Assembly: GCF_003574315.2 (NCBI RefSeq) | Contig: NZ_AP025739.1 | Location: 5,208,001 to 5,272,000 of the forward strand | From: Capsulimonas corticalis | Lineage (GTDB): Bacteria; Armatimonadota; Armatimonadia; Armatimonadales; Capsulimonadaceae | Length of the DNA: 64,000 nt | Reading direction: 5' to 3' | Part shown: one piece after another, positions 28,020-36,456 of the stretch | Layout: every line of letters starts with the position of its first letter | Position numbering within the stretch: the first letter of the stretch is position 1 | The notes under the pieces: generated by a model | Told to the model about the DNA's origin: nothing | Seen by the model: the letters and a program-made list of their open reading frames with translations, nothing else | Databases searched by the model: none | Program-made: the position numbers and the translations under genes

Positions 28020-28382
28020 CTACGCGGTCGACTGCGAGTGCCGCTGCGTGATGTTGTTCAGATCCTGCTCCATCTGCGACATGCGGTCCTGGCACGTCTC
28101 CAGCAGGTCCTGCACGTTCGTCAGGGCTTCCTGAGCGACTTTGCGGCGCGAAAGCCAGACGGCGTAGCTGCCGGCGGCGACGGCGGCCGTGGCGCAGGCG
28201 ACGCTGACGACCACGAACAGCACTTTGTTGTTCAGGACATTATTCACCGAGGAATCATGCTTCGATTCGGATTCGCCGGGGATATACTCCACGCTGAGAT
28301 CGTCCACGGAAGCCTTCACGGGAATCTCCTCGCCGTTTTTGTCCACGAGAGTCAACTTGTTAGATTGTGTACCGTTTTTCAT
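28020..28382 (-). CDS. Single-TM protein with C-terminal coiled coil
   Basis: A 120-residue protein of unknown family. A polar N-terminal region of about 50 residues (LTLVDKNGEEIPVKASVDDL) precedes one membrane helix (KVLFVVVSVACATAAVAAGSYAVWL) flanked by SRRK. A coiled coil (LTNVQDLLETCQDRMSQMEQDL) ends the protein. By the positive-inside rule the coiled coil is probably cytoplasmic. It overlaps the 3' end of the response regulator gene by 23 bases and is the last gene of the livG-gcv-lipM operon. Confidence 0.8.
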   Translation of the reverse strand: MKNGTQSNKLTLVDKNGEEIPVKASVDDLSVEYIPGESESKHDSSVNNVLNNKVLFVVVSVACATAAVAAGSYAVWLSRRKVAQEALTNVQDLLETCQDRMSQMEQDLNNITQRHSQSTA

Positions 28383-28764
28383 CGTTTTGGCTGTCTTCCA
28401 TTGAAAAGATGCGCTTGACGAAAGCGATCAGCTCCATGGGGTTAAACGGTTTCGTCAGGTAACATTCGACACCGGATTGCCAGCCCCGCAAAACGTCGGC
28501 GTCCTGCGCGCGGGCGGTCAGCATAATGACGGGGATCTTTTCGGTCTCCGGATTGGTCTTGAGCTTTTCCAGGACCTCAAATCCGGTCATTTCCGGCATC
28601 ATGACGTCCAGAACGATCAGGTCGGGTTTCTCGGTCTCGACCATCGCCAGGCACTCGGCGCCGTTGTAGGCCGTGAGCACCTCATATCCCTGACGCTCCA
28701 GATTGACTTGAATCAAACGGACGATGTGTTTCTCATCGTCACATGTGAGAATTTTACGCGCCAT
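28360..28764 (-). CDS. Receiver-only response regulator
   Basis: A CheY/PilH-like protein of 134 residues. Conserved residues include the acid pair in TCDDEKH (Asp9, Asp10), the phospho-acceptor Asp53 in LIVLDVMMPEMTGFEV, the threonine in MLTARAQ and Lys105 in YLTKPF. The tail after residue 120 is short (EDSQNDEKRYTI). There is no output domain, so it acts by binding a partner. It overlaps lipM by 11 bases upstream and the coiled-coil membrane protein by 23 downstream. The membrane protein is a plausible partner, but that is inference. Confidence 0.93.
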   Translation of the reverse strand: MARKILTCDDEKHIVRLIQVNLERQGYEVLTAYNGAECLAMVETEKPDLIVLDVMMPEMTGFEVLEKLKTNPETEKIPVIMLTARAQDADVLRGWQSGVECYLTKPFNPMELIAFVKRIFSMEDSQNDEKRYTI

Positions 28765-29464
28765 GGGCCACGTGTCTCCTTAACAGTCCTTGTGGACCCT
28801 CTTCTTCAGTATAGCATAGCACGGATTCGCTGTCAACGAAGTCCGCCCAACTGTCAATGCCCAGCGGCTCCATTAATCTGGCCTTCAGCGACCGTACAAA
28901 AACATTATGGTCAATTACCAGGTCGGACGCGAGGGTCATTTGCTGTAAAATTGCGCCATGCTCCCGGCGCTGCGCGCTGCCGAGTACTTTGCGGCCCGTA
29001 CCGCGCTCCGCGACGTCGCAGGACGCCGTGGAGGCGAAACAATCGATACTACGAGCACTTGGCGCACGTTCGTTCCCCTGCCCCAGATCCGTTTCCAGAC
29101 CAGCGCTGTCCAGCGCGGCGATCACCCCGGACAAAATCTGTCGGTAAGAGGACATCACGGAGCGCTTTTCCTGCGCGGGCAGCCATTCATCACGGGTGAT
29201 CACGGAGAGCGTCAGATCGTCGCCGTGGACGACCGCGCGGCCGCCCGTCGGGCGGCGAACGATGGGGAGATCGGGATATCGGACGCGCACATCATCTTCC
29301 TGCTGCAATCGACCGATCGTCACGCTCGGCCGGTCCCAGCGGTAGACCCTGACAATCGAAAGCGGACGCCGTCCGTCGCGGATATCCGCGAACAGGACGG
29401 CGTCCGTCTCCATGTTGTCCCAGGGCGATGCGGGCTGCGCTTGCTCCCACCAGAGCCACTGCAT
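28754..29464 (-). CDS. lipM: Octanoyltransferase / lipoate-protein ligase family (LipM-like)
   Basis: A 236-residue BPL/LplA-fold protein. RRPTGGRAVVHGDDLTLSV (from residue 70) is the acyl-binding loop. DCFASTAS provides Cys142 at the position of the acyl-enzyme cysteine of Bacillus LipM, and GRKVLGSAQRR provides the invariant Lys159. LipM moves octanoate from acyl carrier protein to GcvH, the first step of lipoyl assembly. It sits 82 bp downstream of gcvPB, in the operon that encodes GcvH, which fits this job. A lipoate ligase role is the alternative; no separate lipA is present here. Confidence 0.85.
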   Translation of the reverse strand: MQWLWWEQAQPASPWDNMETDAVLFADIRDGRRPLSIVRVYRWDRPSVTIGRLQQEDDVRVRYPDLPIVRRPTGGRAVVHGDDLTLSVITRDEWLPAQEKRSVMSSYRQILSGVIAALDSAGLETDLGQGNERAPSARSIDCFASTASCDVAERGTGRKVLGSAQRREHGAILQQMTLASDLVIDHNVFVRSLKARLMEPLGIDSWADFVDSESVLCYTEEEGPQGLLRRHVAHGA

Positions 29465-29501
29465 TAAATTTTTCCTTTACAGAGGCCACGCCTAGGGCAA
29501 A

Positions 29502-29530
29502 CCCACCCCCGCGCTTCGCGCGGGGGTGGG
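29502..29530. terminator. GC-rich hairpin between gcvPB and lipM
   Basis: CCCACCCCCGCG (29502-29513) pairs perfectly with CGCGGGGGTGGG (29519-29530) around a five-base loop. There is no strong T run on the minus strand, so it may attenuate or stabilise the transcript rather than end it. Confidence 0.6.
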
Positions 29531-29546
29531 TAGGACGCGGGTGGGC

Positions 29547-31028
29547 CTATACCGCCACGGGCGGGGGCGACCAGCACACGCAAGGCTGGCGCGCGGCCAG
29601 CGCTTCGTCGAGTTTGCGCACGGGGGTGAAGTGCGGCGCGGACTTGACGATCTCGGGATCGCTGACGATATCCTCGGCGATCTGCTTCATCGCGTCGATG
29701 AACGAATCCAGCGTCTGACGGCTCTCCGTCTCCGTCGGCTCGATCATCAGAGCCTCGGGTACGATCAATGGGAAGTAGATCGTCGGCGGATGGTAGCCGA
29801 AGTCCATGAGGCGCTTGGCGACATCCAGGGCGCGGACGCCGTGCTCGCGCTGCTGGCGCTTCGCCGAGAAGATGACCTCGTGCATGCAGATCTCGTCGAA
29901 CGCGACGTCGAAGTGATCCTTCAGTTCGGTCCGGATATAGTTCGCGTTCAGGACGGCGTTATCGGCGACGTCTTTCAAACGCTCCTTGCCGTAATACAGA
30001 ATGAACAGGTACGAGCGCAGGATGCACAGGAACGATCCGTAGAAACCGTGGATCTTGCCGACGGTCTTCGGGATGTTGTGCTCCAGAACGAAACCGTTCT
30101 CCGTCTTCACAACCTGCGGGGTCGGCAGATACGGCTCCAGGATCGCCTTGACCGCCACCGGGCCGGAGCCGGGGCCGCCGCCGCCGTGCGGGGACGAGAA
30201 CGTCTTATGCAGGTTGAAGTGCATGACGTCAAAGCCCATATCGCCGGGGCGCGCGCGGCCGACCAGCGCGTTCATATTGGCTCCGTCGCAGTAGACCAGA
30301 CCGCCGCAGCCATGGATCAGATCGCAGATCTCCGCGATATCGTCCTCAAAGAGACCAAGCGTGTTCGGGTTCGTCAGCATCAGGCCGGCGATCTTGTCCG
30401 ACAGCTCGGACTTGAGATGCGCCAGGTCGACGCGGCCGCGCGCGTCCGATTTCACGGTCAGCGTTTTGTAGCCGCAGCGCGCCGCCGAGGCCGGATTGGT
30501 GCCGTGCGCGGCTTCGGGGACGATGATGGTGTCGCGCTGCCCCTGGCCGTGGTCTTCATGATAGGCTTTGATGAGCATCAGGCCCAGCAGCTCGCCGTGC
30601 GCGCCGGCGGCCGGCTGGAGCGAGGTCGCGTCCATGCCTGCGATCTCGGTGATGATGTTCTGCATGTCATACAGAACTTCAAGCGCGCCTTGAGTCTGCG
30701 CGTCGGGCAGATACGGGTGCAGGCGCGCGAAGCCGGGGTGCCGCGCGGCTTCCTCGTTAACCTTCGGGTTGTACTTCATGGTGCACGAGCCCAAAGGATA
30801 GAAGCCGCTGTCCACCGAGTAGTTCTTCTGCGACAGATGAGTGAAGTGACGGATCACCTCAGGCTCGGATAGCTCCGGCAGCGGCAAGTCCTTGCGGATC
30901 TGCGCGGACGGGATCAGCGATTCCAGGGACATCACGGGGACGTCGCACTCCGGAAGCTCCACGCCCAGCCGTCCGGGCTGGCTGATCTCGAACAAGAGCC
31001 GCTCATGGGTCAAAGATGGGTCTTGCAT
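29547..31028 (-). CDS. gcvPB: Glycine dehydrogenase (decarboxylating) subunit 2
   Basis: The PLP-binding half of the P-protein of the glycine cleavage system. It decarboxylates glycine and passes the aminomethyl group to the lipoyl arm of GcvH. The PLP lysine is Lys275 in FNLHKTFSSPHGGGGPG. Other family motifs are FYPLGSCTMKYNPKVNE and EAAHGTNPASAA. At 493 residues it has the normal length for the split two-subunit form. Its start codon overlaps the gcvPA stop by one base (TAATG). An acidic/proline-rich tail ends the protein (WSPPPVAV). Confidence 0.96.
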   Translation of the reverse strand: MQDPSLTHERLLFEISQPGRLGVELPECDVPVMSLESLIPSAQIRKDLPLPELSEPEVIRHFTHLSQKNYSVDSGFYPLGSCTMKYNPKVNEEAARHPGFARLHPYLPDAQTQGALEVLYDMQNIITEIAGMDATSLQPAAGAHGELLGLMLIKAYHEDHGQGQRDTIIVPEAAHGTNPASAARCGYKTLTVKSDARGRVDLAHLKSELSDKIAGLMLTNPNTLGLFEDDIAEICDLIHGCGGLVYCDGANMNALVGRARPGDMGFDVMHFNLHKTFSSPHGGGGPGSGPVAVKAILEPYLPTPQVVKTENGFVLEHNIPKTVGKIHGFYGSFLCILRSYLFILYYGKERLKDVADNAVLNANYIRTELKDHFDVAFDEICMHEVIFSAKRQQREHGVRALDVAKRLMDFGYHPPTIYFPLIVPEALMIEPTETESRQTLDSFIDAMKQIAEDIVSDPEIVKSAPHFTPVRKLDEALAARQPCVCWSPPPVAV

Positions 31029-32380
31029 TAACTGTTACCTTCGAATTCACGCAGCGCCGCAACCAGCGCGTCAATCTCGTCCTTGGTCCGCTGCTCGGTC
31101 ACGCACAGCAGCAGGGCGTTGTTCAGGTTCGGGTAGTATCCGCCGAGCGTATAGCCGCCGATGATCCCCTTCGCCATCAAATGCTCGTTGAGCTTGGCCG
31201 TATCGCCAGGCGTCTGCACCACGAACTCCTTGAAGTACGGCGCGTCCGGGAACGCGAGCGAGTAGCCGGGGATCTTCGCGATCTCCGTGGCGGCGTAGTG
31301 CGCCTTCTGGAGGCTCAGCTCGGCGACTTGCTTCAAGCCTTGCCTGCCCATCGTGGCGAGATAAACAGCGCCGGCGAGGGCGTAGAGCGCGACGTTGGTG
31401 CAGATATTGCTCGTGGCGCGCTCGCGCCGGATATCCTGTTCGCGGGTGCGCAGGGTCATGACGAAGGCGCGCTTGCCATCACCGTCCACGGTTTCGCCAA
31501 CGATGCGGCCGGGAATGCGCCGCAGATACTTCGTCTTGCAGGCGAAGAGGCCAAGCAGAGGACCGCCGTAGCCCATCGGGCATCCGAGCGACTGCCCTTC
31601 GGCGACGACGATATCCGCGTCGTACTCTCCGGGAGGCGTCAGCAGTCCTAATGAGATGGGATCGACACAGGTGACGAACAGCGCCCCACCCTCGTGCGCG
31701 ACCGCCGAGATCCCCTGCGCGTCTTCGATCGAGCCAAAGAAGTTCGGCTGCTGGAGCAGGACGGCGGCGGTCTCGGAGGTCATGGCCGCCTTGACGCTCT
31801 CGACGGTTGTCAGGCCATTTTCCGTCACGAGCGTATCGACCGTCAGGTTCATGTGCCGTACGTACGTTTCGAGGACATCCCGGTAGATAGGATTGATCGT
31901 ATCGGGGACCAGCAGATGCTTGCGGCCGGCCAGCTCGCACGCCATGATGGCGGCTTCGGCCAGCGCGGTCGCGCCGTCGTACATCGAGGCGTTCGCCACA
32001 TCCATGCCCATCAGCTCGCAGGTCAGCGTCTGGAACTCAAAGATGCTTTGCAGCACGCCCTGACTCACTTCCGGCTGATACGGCGTATACGACGTATAGA
32101 ACTCGGAGCGGCCGGTGATCGCGCCGACGGTCGGCGGGACATAGTGGTCGTAGATGCCGGCGCCGAGAAAACATGGGTATTCTTCGGCGCTGGCGTTCTT
32201 TTTGCCAAGCGTTTTGTAGTGCTTTTCCAGCGCCAGCTGATTGTAGCGGGACGGGATATTGAGCTCCCCCTTAAAGCGCAGCGGCTCCGGGATGGGGGTA
32301 TAGAGGTCGTCCAGGGAGCTCAGGCCAATCGCTTCCAGCATGGCCTGGCGGTCCTGGTCGGTATTGGGAATATACGCCAT
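31028..32380 (-). CDS. gcvPA: Glycine dehydrogenase (decarboxylating) subunit 1
   Basis: The N-terminal-type subunit of the split P-protein; it has a PLP-fold without the lysine and forms the heterodimer with GcvPB. The 450 residues open with MAYIPNTDQDRQAML, the standard start. Motifs include FLGAGIYDHYVPPTV, TPYQPEVSQGVLQSIFEFQT and YGGPLLGLFA, all family hallmarks. It lies 8 bp after gcvH and overlaps gcvPB by one base, so all three are probably translated at matched levels. Confidence 0.96.
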   Translation of the reverse strand: MAYIPNTDQDRQAMLEAIGLSSLDDLYTPIPEPLRFKGELNIPSRYNQLALEKHYKTLGKKNASAEEYPCFLGAGIYDHYVPPTVGAITGRSEFYTSYTPYQPEVSQGVLQSIFEFQTLTCELMGMDVANASMYDGATALAEAAIMACELAGRKHLLVPDTINPIYRDVLETYVRHMNLTVDTLVTENGLTTVESVKAAMTSETAAVLLQQPNFFGSIEDAQGISAVAHEGGALFVTCVDPISLGLLTPPGEYDADIVVAEGQSLGCPMGYGGPLLGLFACKTKYLRRIPGRIVGETVDGDGKRAFVMTLRTREQDIRRERATSNICTNVALYALAGAVYLATMGRQGLKQVAELSLQKAHYAATEIAKIPGYSLAFPDAPYFKEFVVQTPGDTAKLNEHLMAKGIIGGYTLGGYYPNLNNALLLCVTEQRTKDEIDALVAALREFEGNS

Positions 32381-32388
32381 CGATCGTC

Positions 32389-32763
32389 CTATTCTATTTC
32401 CGCGTATTGGTCGGCGGTCAGCAGCGAATCGAGCTCGCCCAGGTTCGTCATGCTGATCCGCACCATCCAGCCCTCGCCATAAGCGTCGTCGTTCACGAGC
32501 TCGGGCGCATTCATCAGGGCGTCATTGACGGCGATGACCGTGCCGGAGACGGGAGCGTACAGGTCGGAGACGGCCTTGATGCTCTCGATCTCTCCGAATT
32601 TCTCTTCGACTTGGAGCACGCGGCCAACTTCGGGGAACAGCACCATGGCGACGTCTCCGAGTTCTTCCTGCGCGTGATCTGTGATCCCGACGGTGACGAT
32701 ATCGCCATCGACGCTGACCCATTCATGTGACTTCGTATACTTCAATTCTTGTGGCATGGACAT
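32389..32763 (-). CDS. gcvH: Glycine cleavage system H protein
   Basis: The lipoyl carrier of the glycine cleavage system. The start giving MSMPQELKYTKSHEW (124 residues) was chosen because GGGAGAAAGGG lies about nine bases upstream; a start seven codons earlier would fall in that site. Lys63 in EIESIKAVSDLYAP is the lipoylated lysine. KSHEWVSVDGDIVTVGITDHAQEELGD-like segments are the family signature. It also serves as the likely acceptor for the LipM-like enzyme later in the operon. Confidence 0.96.
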   Translation of the reverse strand: MSMPQELKYTKSHEWVSVDGDIVTVGITDHAQEELGDVAMVLFPEVGRVLQVEEKFGEIESIKAVSDLYAPVSGTVIAVNDALMNAPELVNDDAYGEGWMVRISMTNLGELDSLLTADQYAEIE

Positions 32764-32791
32764 AGTGTGAACCCTTTCTCCCAAAAAACTC

Positions 32792-33874
32792 TCAAACGCC
32801 GTTGCGGTAAAATGGCAGAGTGACGACTTGGGCGGCGACCTTACGCCCGCGGATATCCACCAGCACGGATGTCCCCACCTCGGCGTCCTCGTTGTTCAGA
32901 TGCGCCATGGCGATCCCGGCCTTGACGGTGGGCGAAAACGTGCCGCTCGTGACAATGCCGAGCGGGCGCTCCCCGTCCGCCGCGAACACCGGGCAATTCT
33001 CGCGCGGGATGCCCCGCTCCGTCAGCTGCAGCCCGACCAGTTTCGACGAATTCGCCGGTTTCGCCTCCACAATCGCGTCGCGTCCAACAAAATCGCCCTT
33101 CTTTGTCTTCACGGCCCAGCCGACGCCCGATTCCCACGGCGTCCATTTGTCATTGAGCTCGTGGCCGTAGAGCGGATACGCCGCCTCCAGGCGCAGCACA
33201 TCGCGCGCGCCGAGGCCGGCCGGGACCGCGCCGGCGTTCACCAGCGTCTCCCAGACCTGAGGGGCGTCGTCCCAGGCGCAGAAGATCTCGAAGCCGTCTT
33301 CCCCCGTGTATCCCGTTCGGGACAGAACGCACGCGACGCCATCCAGCGTCGCTTCGGCGAAATGAAAGCGCTCCAGGTTCGCGGCGTCCTCGCCGACCAG
33401 CCCCGCGACCAGTGCGACCGCCGTGGGGCCCTGCGCCGCGATCAAAGCCGTTTGATCGCTCTCATCCGTCAGCGTTACGCTCTCGTCGCCGGCGCTTTTT
33501 TCCACGAGCCAGGCCCAGTCTTTATCCTTGCAGCCGGCGTTCAGCACGATCAAGAACTCTTCGTCGGCGACGCGATAGACAATGATATCGTCGATGATCC
33601 CGCCTTCGGGATTGAGCAGCAGCGAGTACTGGGCCGCGCCGGGCGCGAGCTTGGAGGCGTTATTGGCCGTGACGCGCTGCACGAACGCCAGCGCCCCCGC
33701 GCCGCGCACGCGCGCTTCGCCCATGTGGGAGACATCGAACAGGCCGGTCCCGCCACGCACGGCGGCGATCTCGCCGACCGTGCCGGCGTAGGACACGGGC
33801 ATATCCCAGCCCGCGAAATCGACCATCGTGGCGCCGGCGGCTTTGTGCGCGGCGTGCAGGGAAGTTTGCTTCAT
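32792..33874 (-). CDS. gcvT: Aminomethyltransferase (T protein)
   Basis: Releases ammonia from the aminomethyl-lipoyl arm of GcvH and transfers the methylene group to tetrahydrofolate. The 360 residues are standard, beginning MKQTSLHAAHKAAGATMVDFAGW. Conserved features include LFDVSHMGEARVRG, SRTGYTGEDGFEIF and GIVTSGTFSPTVKAGIAMA. The start overlaps the livF stop by four bases (ATGA), so the glycine cleavage genes are locked to the ABC ATPases. No glycine riboswitch is present. Confidence 0.96.
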   Translation of the reverse strand: MKQTSLHAAHKAAGATMVDFAGWDMPVSYAGTVGEIAAVRGGTGLFDVSHMGEARVRGAGALAFVQRVTANNASKLAPGAAQYSLLLNPEGGIIDDIIVYRVADEEFLIVLNAGCKDKDWAWLVEKSAGDESVTLTDESDQTALIAAQGPTAVALVAGLVGEDAANLERFHFAEATLDGVACVLSRTGYTGEDGFEIFCAWDDAPQVWETLVNAGAVPAGLGARDVLRLEAAYPLYGHELNDKWTPWESGVGWAVKTKKGDFVGRDAIVEAKPANSSKLVGLQLTERGIPRENCPVFAADGERPLGIVTSGTFSPTVKAGIAMAHLNNEDAEVGTSVLVDIRGRKVAAQVVTLPFYRNGV

Positions 33875-34575
33875 TCTCCGAGGTACGCTTTCTTAATGTC
33901 GTCGTTGGCGAGCAGCTGCTGCGCGCTGTCCGAAAGGATGATATGGCCGGTTTCCAGGACGTAGCCCTTGTGGGCGACGCCCAGCGCCATGTGGGCGTTC
34001 TGCTCGACGAGCAGAACCGTCGTGCCCTGTTTATTGATGTCGGTGATGATCGAGAAGATATCTCGGATCAGAAATGGAGCAAGGCCGAGCGAAGGTTCAT
34101 CGAGCAGCAGCAGCTTTGGGCGGCCCATCAAGGCGCGTCCCATCGCGAGCATCTGCTGTTCGCCGCCGGACAAGGTGCCGGCGTTCTGCCCGATACGTTC
34201 TTTCAAGCGCGGAAACAGCGTGATCGCCCGGTCGAAATCTTCCCGGATCCCGGCGCGATCCTTGCGGCAATATGCGCCGAGCTCCAAATTCTCACGCACC
34301 GTCATATTCGCGAACACACGCCGGCCTTCCGGCGAATGCCCGATGCCGAGACGCACGATCTCCGCCGAAGACATCTGCGTGATGTCTTTGTCTTCAAATA
34401 GAATGCGCCCGCTACTTGCGTGGACCAACCCGGAGATGGCGCGCAGAGTCGTGCTCTTCCCGGCGCCGTTCGCGCCGATCAAGGTGACGACTTCGCCCGC
34501 GCCGATGGTCATGGAGACGCCATGGAGCGCGCGTATCGGTCCATAGGAGACGTGAACGTTTTCAAGTGTGAGCAT
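33871..34575 (-). CDS. livF: Branched-chain amino-acid-type ABC transporter ATPase (LivF)
   Basis: A 234-residue nucleotide-binding subunit of the HAAT/Liv importer family. Walker A is GANGAGKST, the signature TLSGGEQQMLAMGRAL, Walker B LLLLDEPSLGL and the H-loop region VLLVEQNA. ARIGHSPEGRRVF-type segments (here LGIGHSPEGRRVFANMTV) separate LivF from LivG. The substrate is an amino acid or urea-like solute; the link with gcvT suggests glycine or a related amino acid, which is inference. No permease or binding-protein genes are next to it. The gcvT start overlaps its stop. Confidence 0.93.
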   Translation of the reverse strand: MLTLENVHVSYGPIRALHGVSMTIGAGEVVTLIGANGAGKSTTLRAISGLVHASSGRILFEDKDITQMSSAEIVRLGIGHSPEGRRVFANMTVRENLELGAYCRKDRAGIREDFDRAITLFPRLKERIGQNAGTLSGGEQQMLAMGRALMGRPKLLLLDEPSLGLAPFLIRDIFSIITDINKQGTTVLLVEQNAHMALGVAHKGYVLETGHIILSDSAQQLLANDDIKKAYLGE

Positions 34576-34710
34576 AGTTGGGAATGTATTTTCGTCAAGA
34601 AGAGCCCGGCGAATCCGTTCGCCGAACTCTTCATGTGCTGCGGCTCGCCATCGTTATACTGCGGGCGAATCAAAAAACGATCAAGCAGCCTTGGACGAAC
34701 TCTGAAATGA

Positions 34711-35493
34711 TCAGGCGACTTGCTGCGCCGCGCCGGCGTCGCCCAGGTAGGCTTCGATGACTTTGGGGTCGGAGCGGATCTCCTGCGGCGTTCCCTCGGC
34801 GATGACCTGGCCGTAATCGAGCACTAAAATCCGTTCGCAGACGCCCATGACGACCTTCATGTCGTGCTCGATCAGCAGGATCGTTACCTGGAAGTCCTTG
34901 CGCAGTGAGTTGATCTGATCCATGAGATCGATCTTTTCCTGTGGGTTCATTCCGGCGGCGGGCTCGTCGAGCAGCAGCAGCTTGGGATCGGTGGCGAGGG
35001 CGCGGGCGATCTCCAGACGGCGCTGTTCGCCGTAGGCGAGGCTGCCGGCCAGATAGTTCTCGAACTTGCTCAGTCCGAAACGCTCGAGCAGTTCGCGCGC
35101 CTTGCGCTCGGTTTCCAGTTCGGCTTGGTGGAAGCCTCCGCCGCGCAGGACGGTCTGCAGCAGTGAGGGTTTGTAGTGGAGGTGCGTAGCCGTGCGGACA
35201 TTGTCCAGCACGGTGAGGCTTTTGAACAGGCGAATATTCTGAAAGGTTCGGGAAATCCCGCATTGGGCGATCTGATAGGGCCGCCGCCCCGCGATCGACT
35301 GCCCGTGAAACTCGATCGTTCCCGAGGTCGGCGCATAAACCCCCGTCAGCAGATTGAAGGCGGTTGTCTTGCCGGCGCCGTTCGGGCCGATCAAGCCGAC
35401 GAGTTCGCCGGGGCTGATGGTGAGGTTGAATTTGTTGACAGCGGTCAGGCCACCAAATTGCTTGGTGCAGTCCCGCACTTGCAGCAGCGTCAT
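34711..35493 (-). CDS. livG: Branched-chain amino-acid-type ABC transporter ATPase (LivG)
   Basis: The partner ATPase, 260 residues. Walker A is GPNGAGKTT. The LivG-type insert is visible in ISRTFQNIRLFKSLTVLDNV and the long HLHYKPSLLQTVLRGGGF segment. The signature is SLAYGEQRRLEIARAL and Walker B LLLLDEPAAGMNPQE. It heads the operon, 135 bp before livF. A promoter overlaps its 5' end with no room for a leader, and no Shine-Dalgarno is visible, so translation is probably leaderless. The membrane subunits must be encoded elsewhere. Confidence 0.93.
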   Translation of the reverse strand: MTLLQVRDCTKQFGGLTAVNKFNLTISPGELVGLIGPNGAGKTTAFNLLTGVYAPTSGTIEFHGQSIAGRRPYQIAQCGISRTFQNIRLFKSLTVLDNVRTATHLHYKPSLLQTVLRGGGFHQAELETERKARELLERFGLSKFENYLAGSLAYGEQRRLEIARALATDPKLLLLDEPAAGMNPQEKIDLMDQINSLRKDFQVTILLIEHDMKVVMGVCERILVLDYGQVIAEGTPQEIRSDPKVIEAYLGDAGAAQQVA

Positions 35494-35499
35494 GCGCTC

Positions 35500-35528
35500 A
35501 TATTACCCCATTTCCATCGCCCTGACAA
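35500..35528 (-). promoter_or_regulatory. Promoter of the livGF-gcv operon
   Basis: On the minus strand, TTGTCA (complement of 35523-35528), 17 bases and TAATAT (complement of 35500-35505). The predicted start of transcription is at or next to the livG ATG at 35493. Confidence 0.8.
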
Positions 35529-35581
35529 GCGAACGCCAGGTCCGCCGCTTGCCCGCCAATCGGCGTATTCGAATGGTTTCC

Positions 35582-35611
35582 TTGACAAAGCCCGGGCGCC
35601 GTCGCTATAAT
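35582..35611 (+). promoter_or_regulatory. Promoter of the unnamed membrane operon
   Basis: TTGACA (35582-35587), 18 bases, perfect TATAAT (35606-35611). It is divergent from the livG promoter, about 55 bases away. Confidence 0.9.
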
Positions 35612-35644
35612 GGGGCAACTTTACCCTATCGCCAATAAACGTCT

Positions 35645-36136
35645 ATGGACAAAGGCGCCCCTCAGGCCGCTTCTGAAACAACCGCGCTCCCGGATATCTC
35701 TCCTCGCAACGACGCCGTGGCGCTGGAGTGGAGCGTCCACCTGCTGAAGCGACGCCCAAAGGCCGCCCTCGCCGCAGGCGTTAGTCTGGCGGCCGTTTGG
35801 ATCGTGGGAACACTGCTGTTCCGCAACGCCCTCTTGGCGCTGATCCCTACCCTTGCTCTTTTTGGATCTCTGACGGAATACTATCTGCCCACGCGCTACA
35901 CGCTCACAAAGATGGGGGCGCGCAGCAAGTGCGGCTGGATGGTTTTAGAGATGCCCTGGACGGATGTCCGTCATGCGTATCTCGCATCCGACGGCGTCAA
36001 GCTCAGTCCGCTGCGCCTCAAGAACTCGCGGTTCGAGCGCATGCGCGGCGTGATGCTGCGTTTTGACGGCAATTCCGAGCAAGTGATCGACACCGTACGC
36101 GCCCTGCGCGCTGCCGCGTCCGAAGAGCCATTATGA
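35645..36136 (+). CDS. Membrane protein with PH-like C-terminal domain (operon gene 1)
   Basis: A 163-residue protein. After a polar N-terminus comes one hydrophobic stretch, probably two tight helices (ALAAGVSLAAVWIVGTLLFRNALLALIPTLALFG in parts, residues 39-75). A C-terminal segment follows, with TRYTLTKMGARSKCGWMVLEMPWTDVRHAYLASDGVKLSP-type strands. That pattern resembles the bPH domains found behind membrane helices. No name can be given. Its stop overlaps the next start as ATGA. Confidence 0.82.
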   Translation: MDKGAPQAASETTALPDISPRNDAVALEWSVHLLKRRPKAALAAGVSLAAVWIVGTLLFRNALLALIPTLALFGSLTEYYLPTRYTLTKMGARSKCGWMVLEMPWTDVRHAYLASDGVKLSPLRLKNSRFERMRGVMLRFDGNSEQVIDTVRALRAAASEEPL

Positions 36137-36456
36137 ACAATCCCGCCAATATCTTTACGTTTGATTGGGACGCGGAAATCTCGACGGAGACGCGCGACCG
36201 CATCTTCGACAAAATCGTCGGCGCCGCGGATAAGTGGCGCCTGCACATGCCGGCGGTCCTGTTCTTCGAGAGCATCGGCCCGATGAGCTACTTAGGATCG
36301 CAGGCGATGATCCACTTTTCCCCGTTTCTGGCGATGCTCTTCCCCGGCGGCTTGGCGGACGTTCAAAAGTGTTCGAAACTCATGCAGGACCCCAAGAATT
36401 TGAAAATGCTCGTCGATCGAATCGTGGAGGCCGAAGATGCAGCACGCAAGCGATAA
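36133..36456 (+). CDS. Unknown protein (operon gene 2)
   Basis: A 107-residue protein, ATGA-overlapping gene 1. It has a polar N-terminus (ANIFTFDWDAEISTETRDRIFDKIV), then a moderately hydrophobic middle (MPAVLFFESIGPMSYLGSQAMIHFSPFLAMLFPGG), and a charged helical end. The middle could be an amphipathic or re-entrant segment. No family recognised. It overlaps gene 3 by 20 bases, which supports it as a real coding sequence. Confidence 0.8.
   Translation: MNNPANIFTFDWDAEISTETRDRIFDKIVGAADKWRLHMPAVLFFESIGPMSYLGSQAMIHFSPFLAMLFPGGLADVQKCSKLMQDPKNLKMLVDRIVEAEDAARKR

Noticed and set aside
32828-33964. A 378-codon plus-strand frame opposite gcvT and livF
   Set aside because: It crosses two well-supported genes and is a compositional shadow.
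33875-35645. Glycine riboswitch ahead of gcvT or livG
   Set aside because: I looked for the tandem glycine aptamer pattern; gcvT overlaps livF and livG seems to have no leader, so there is no space for it.
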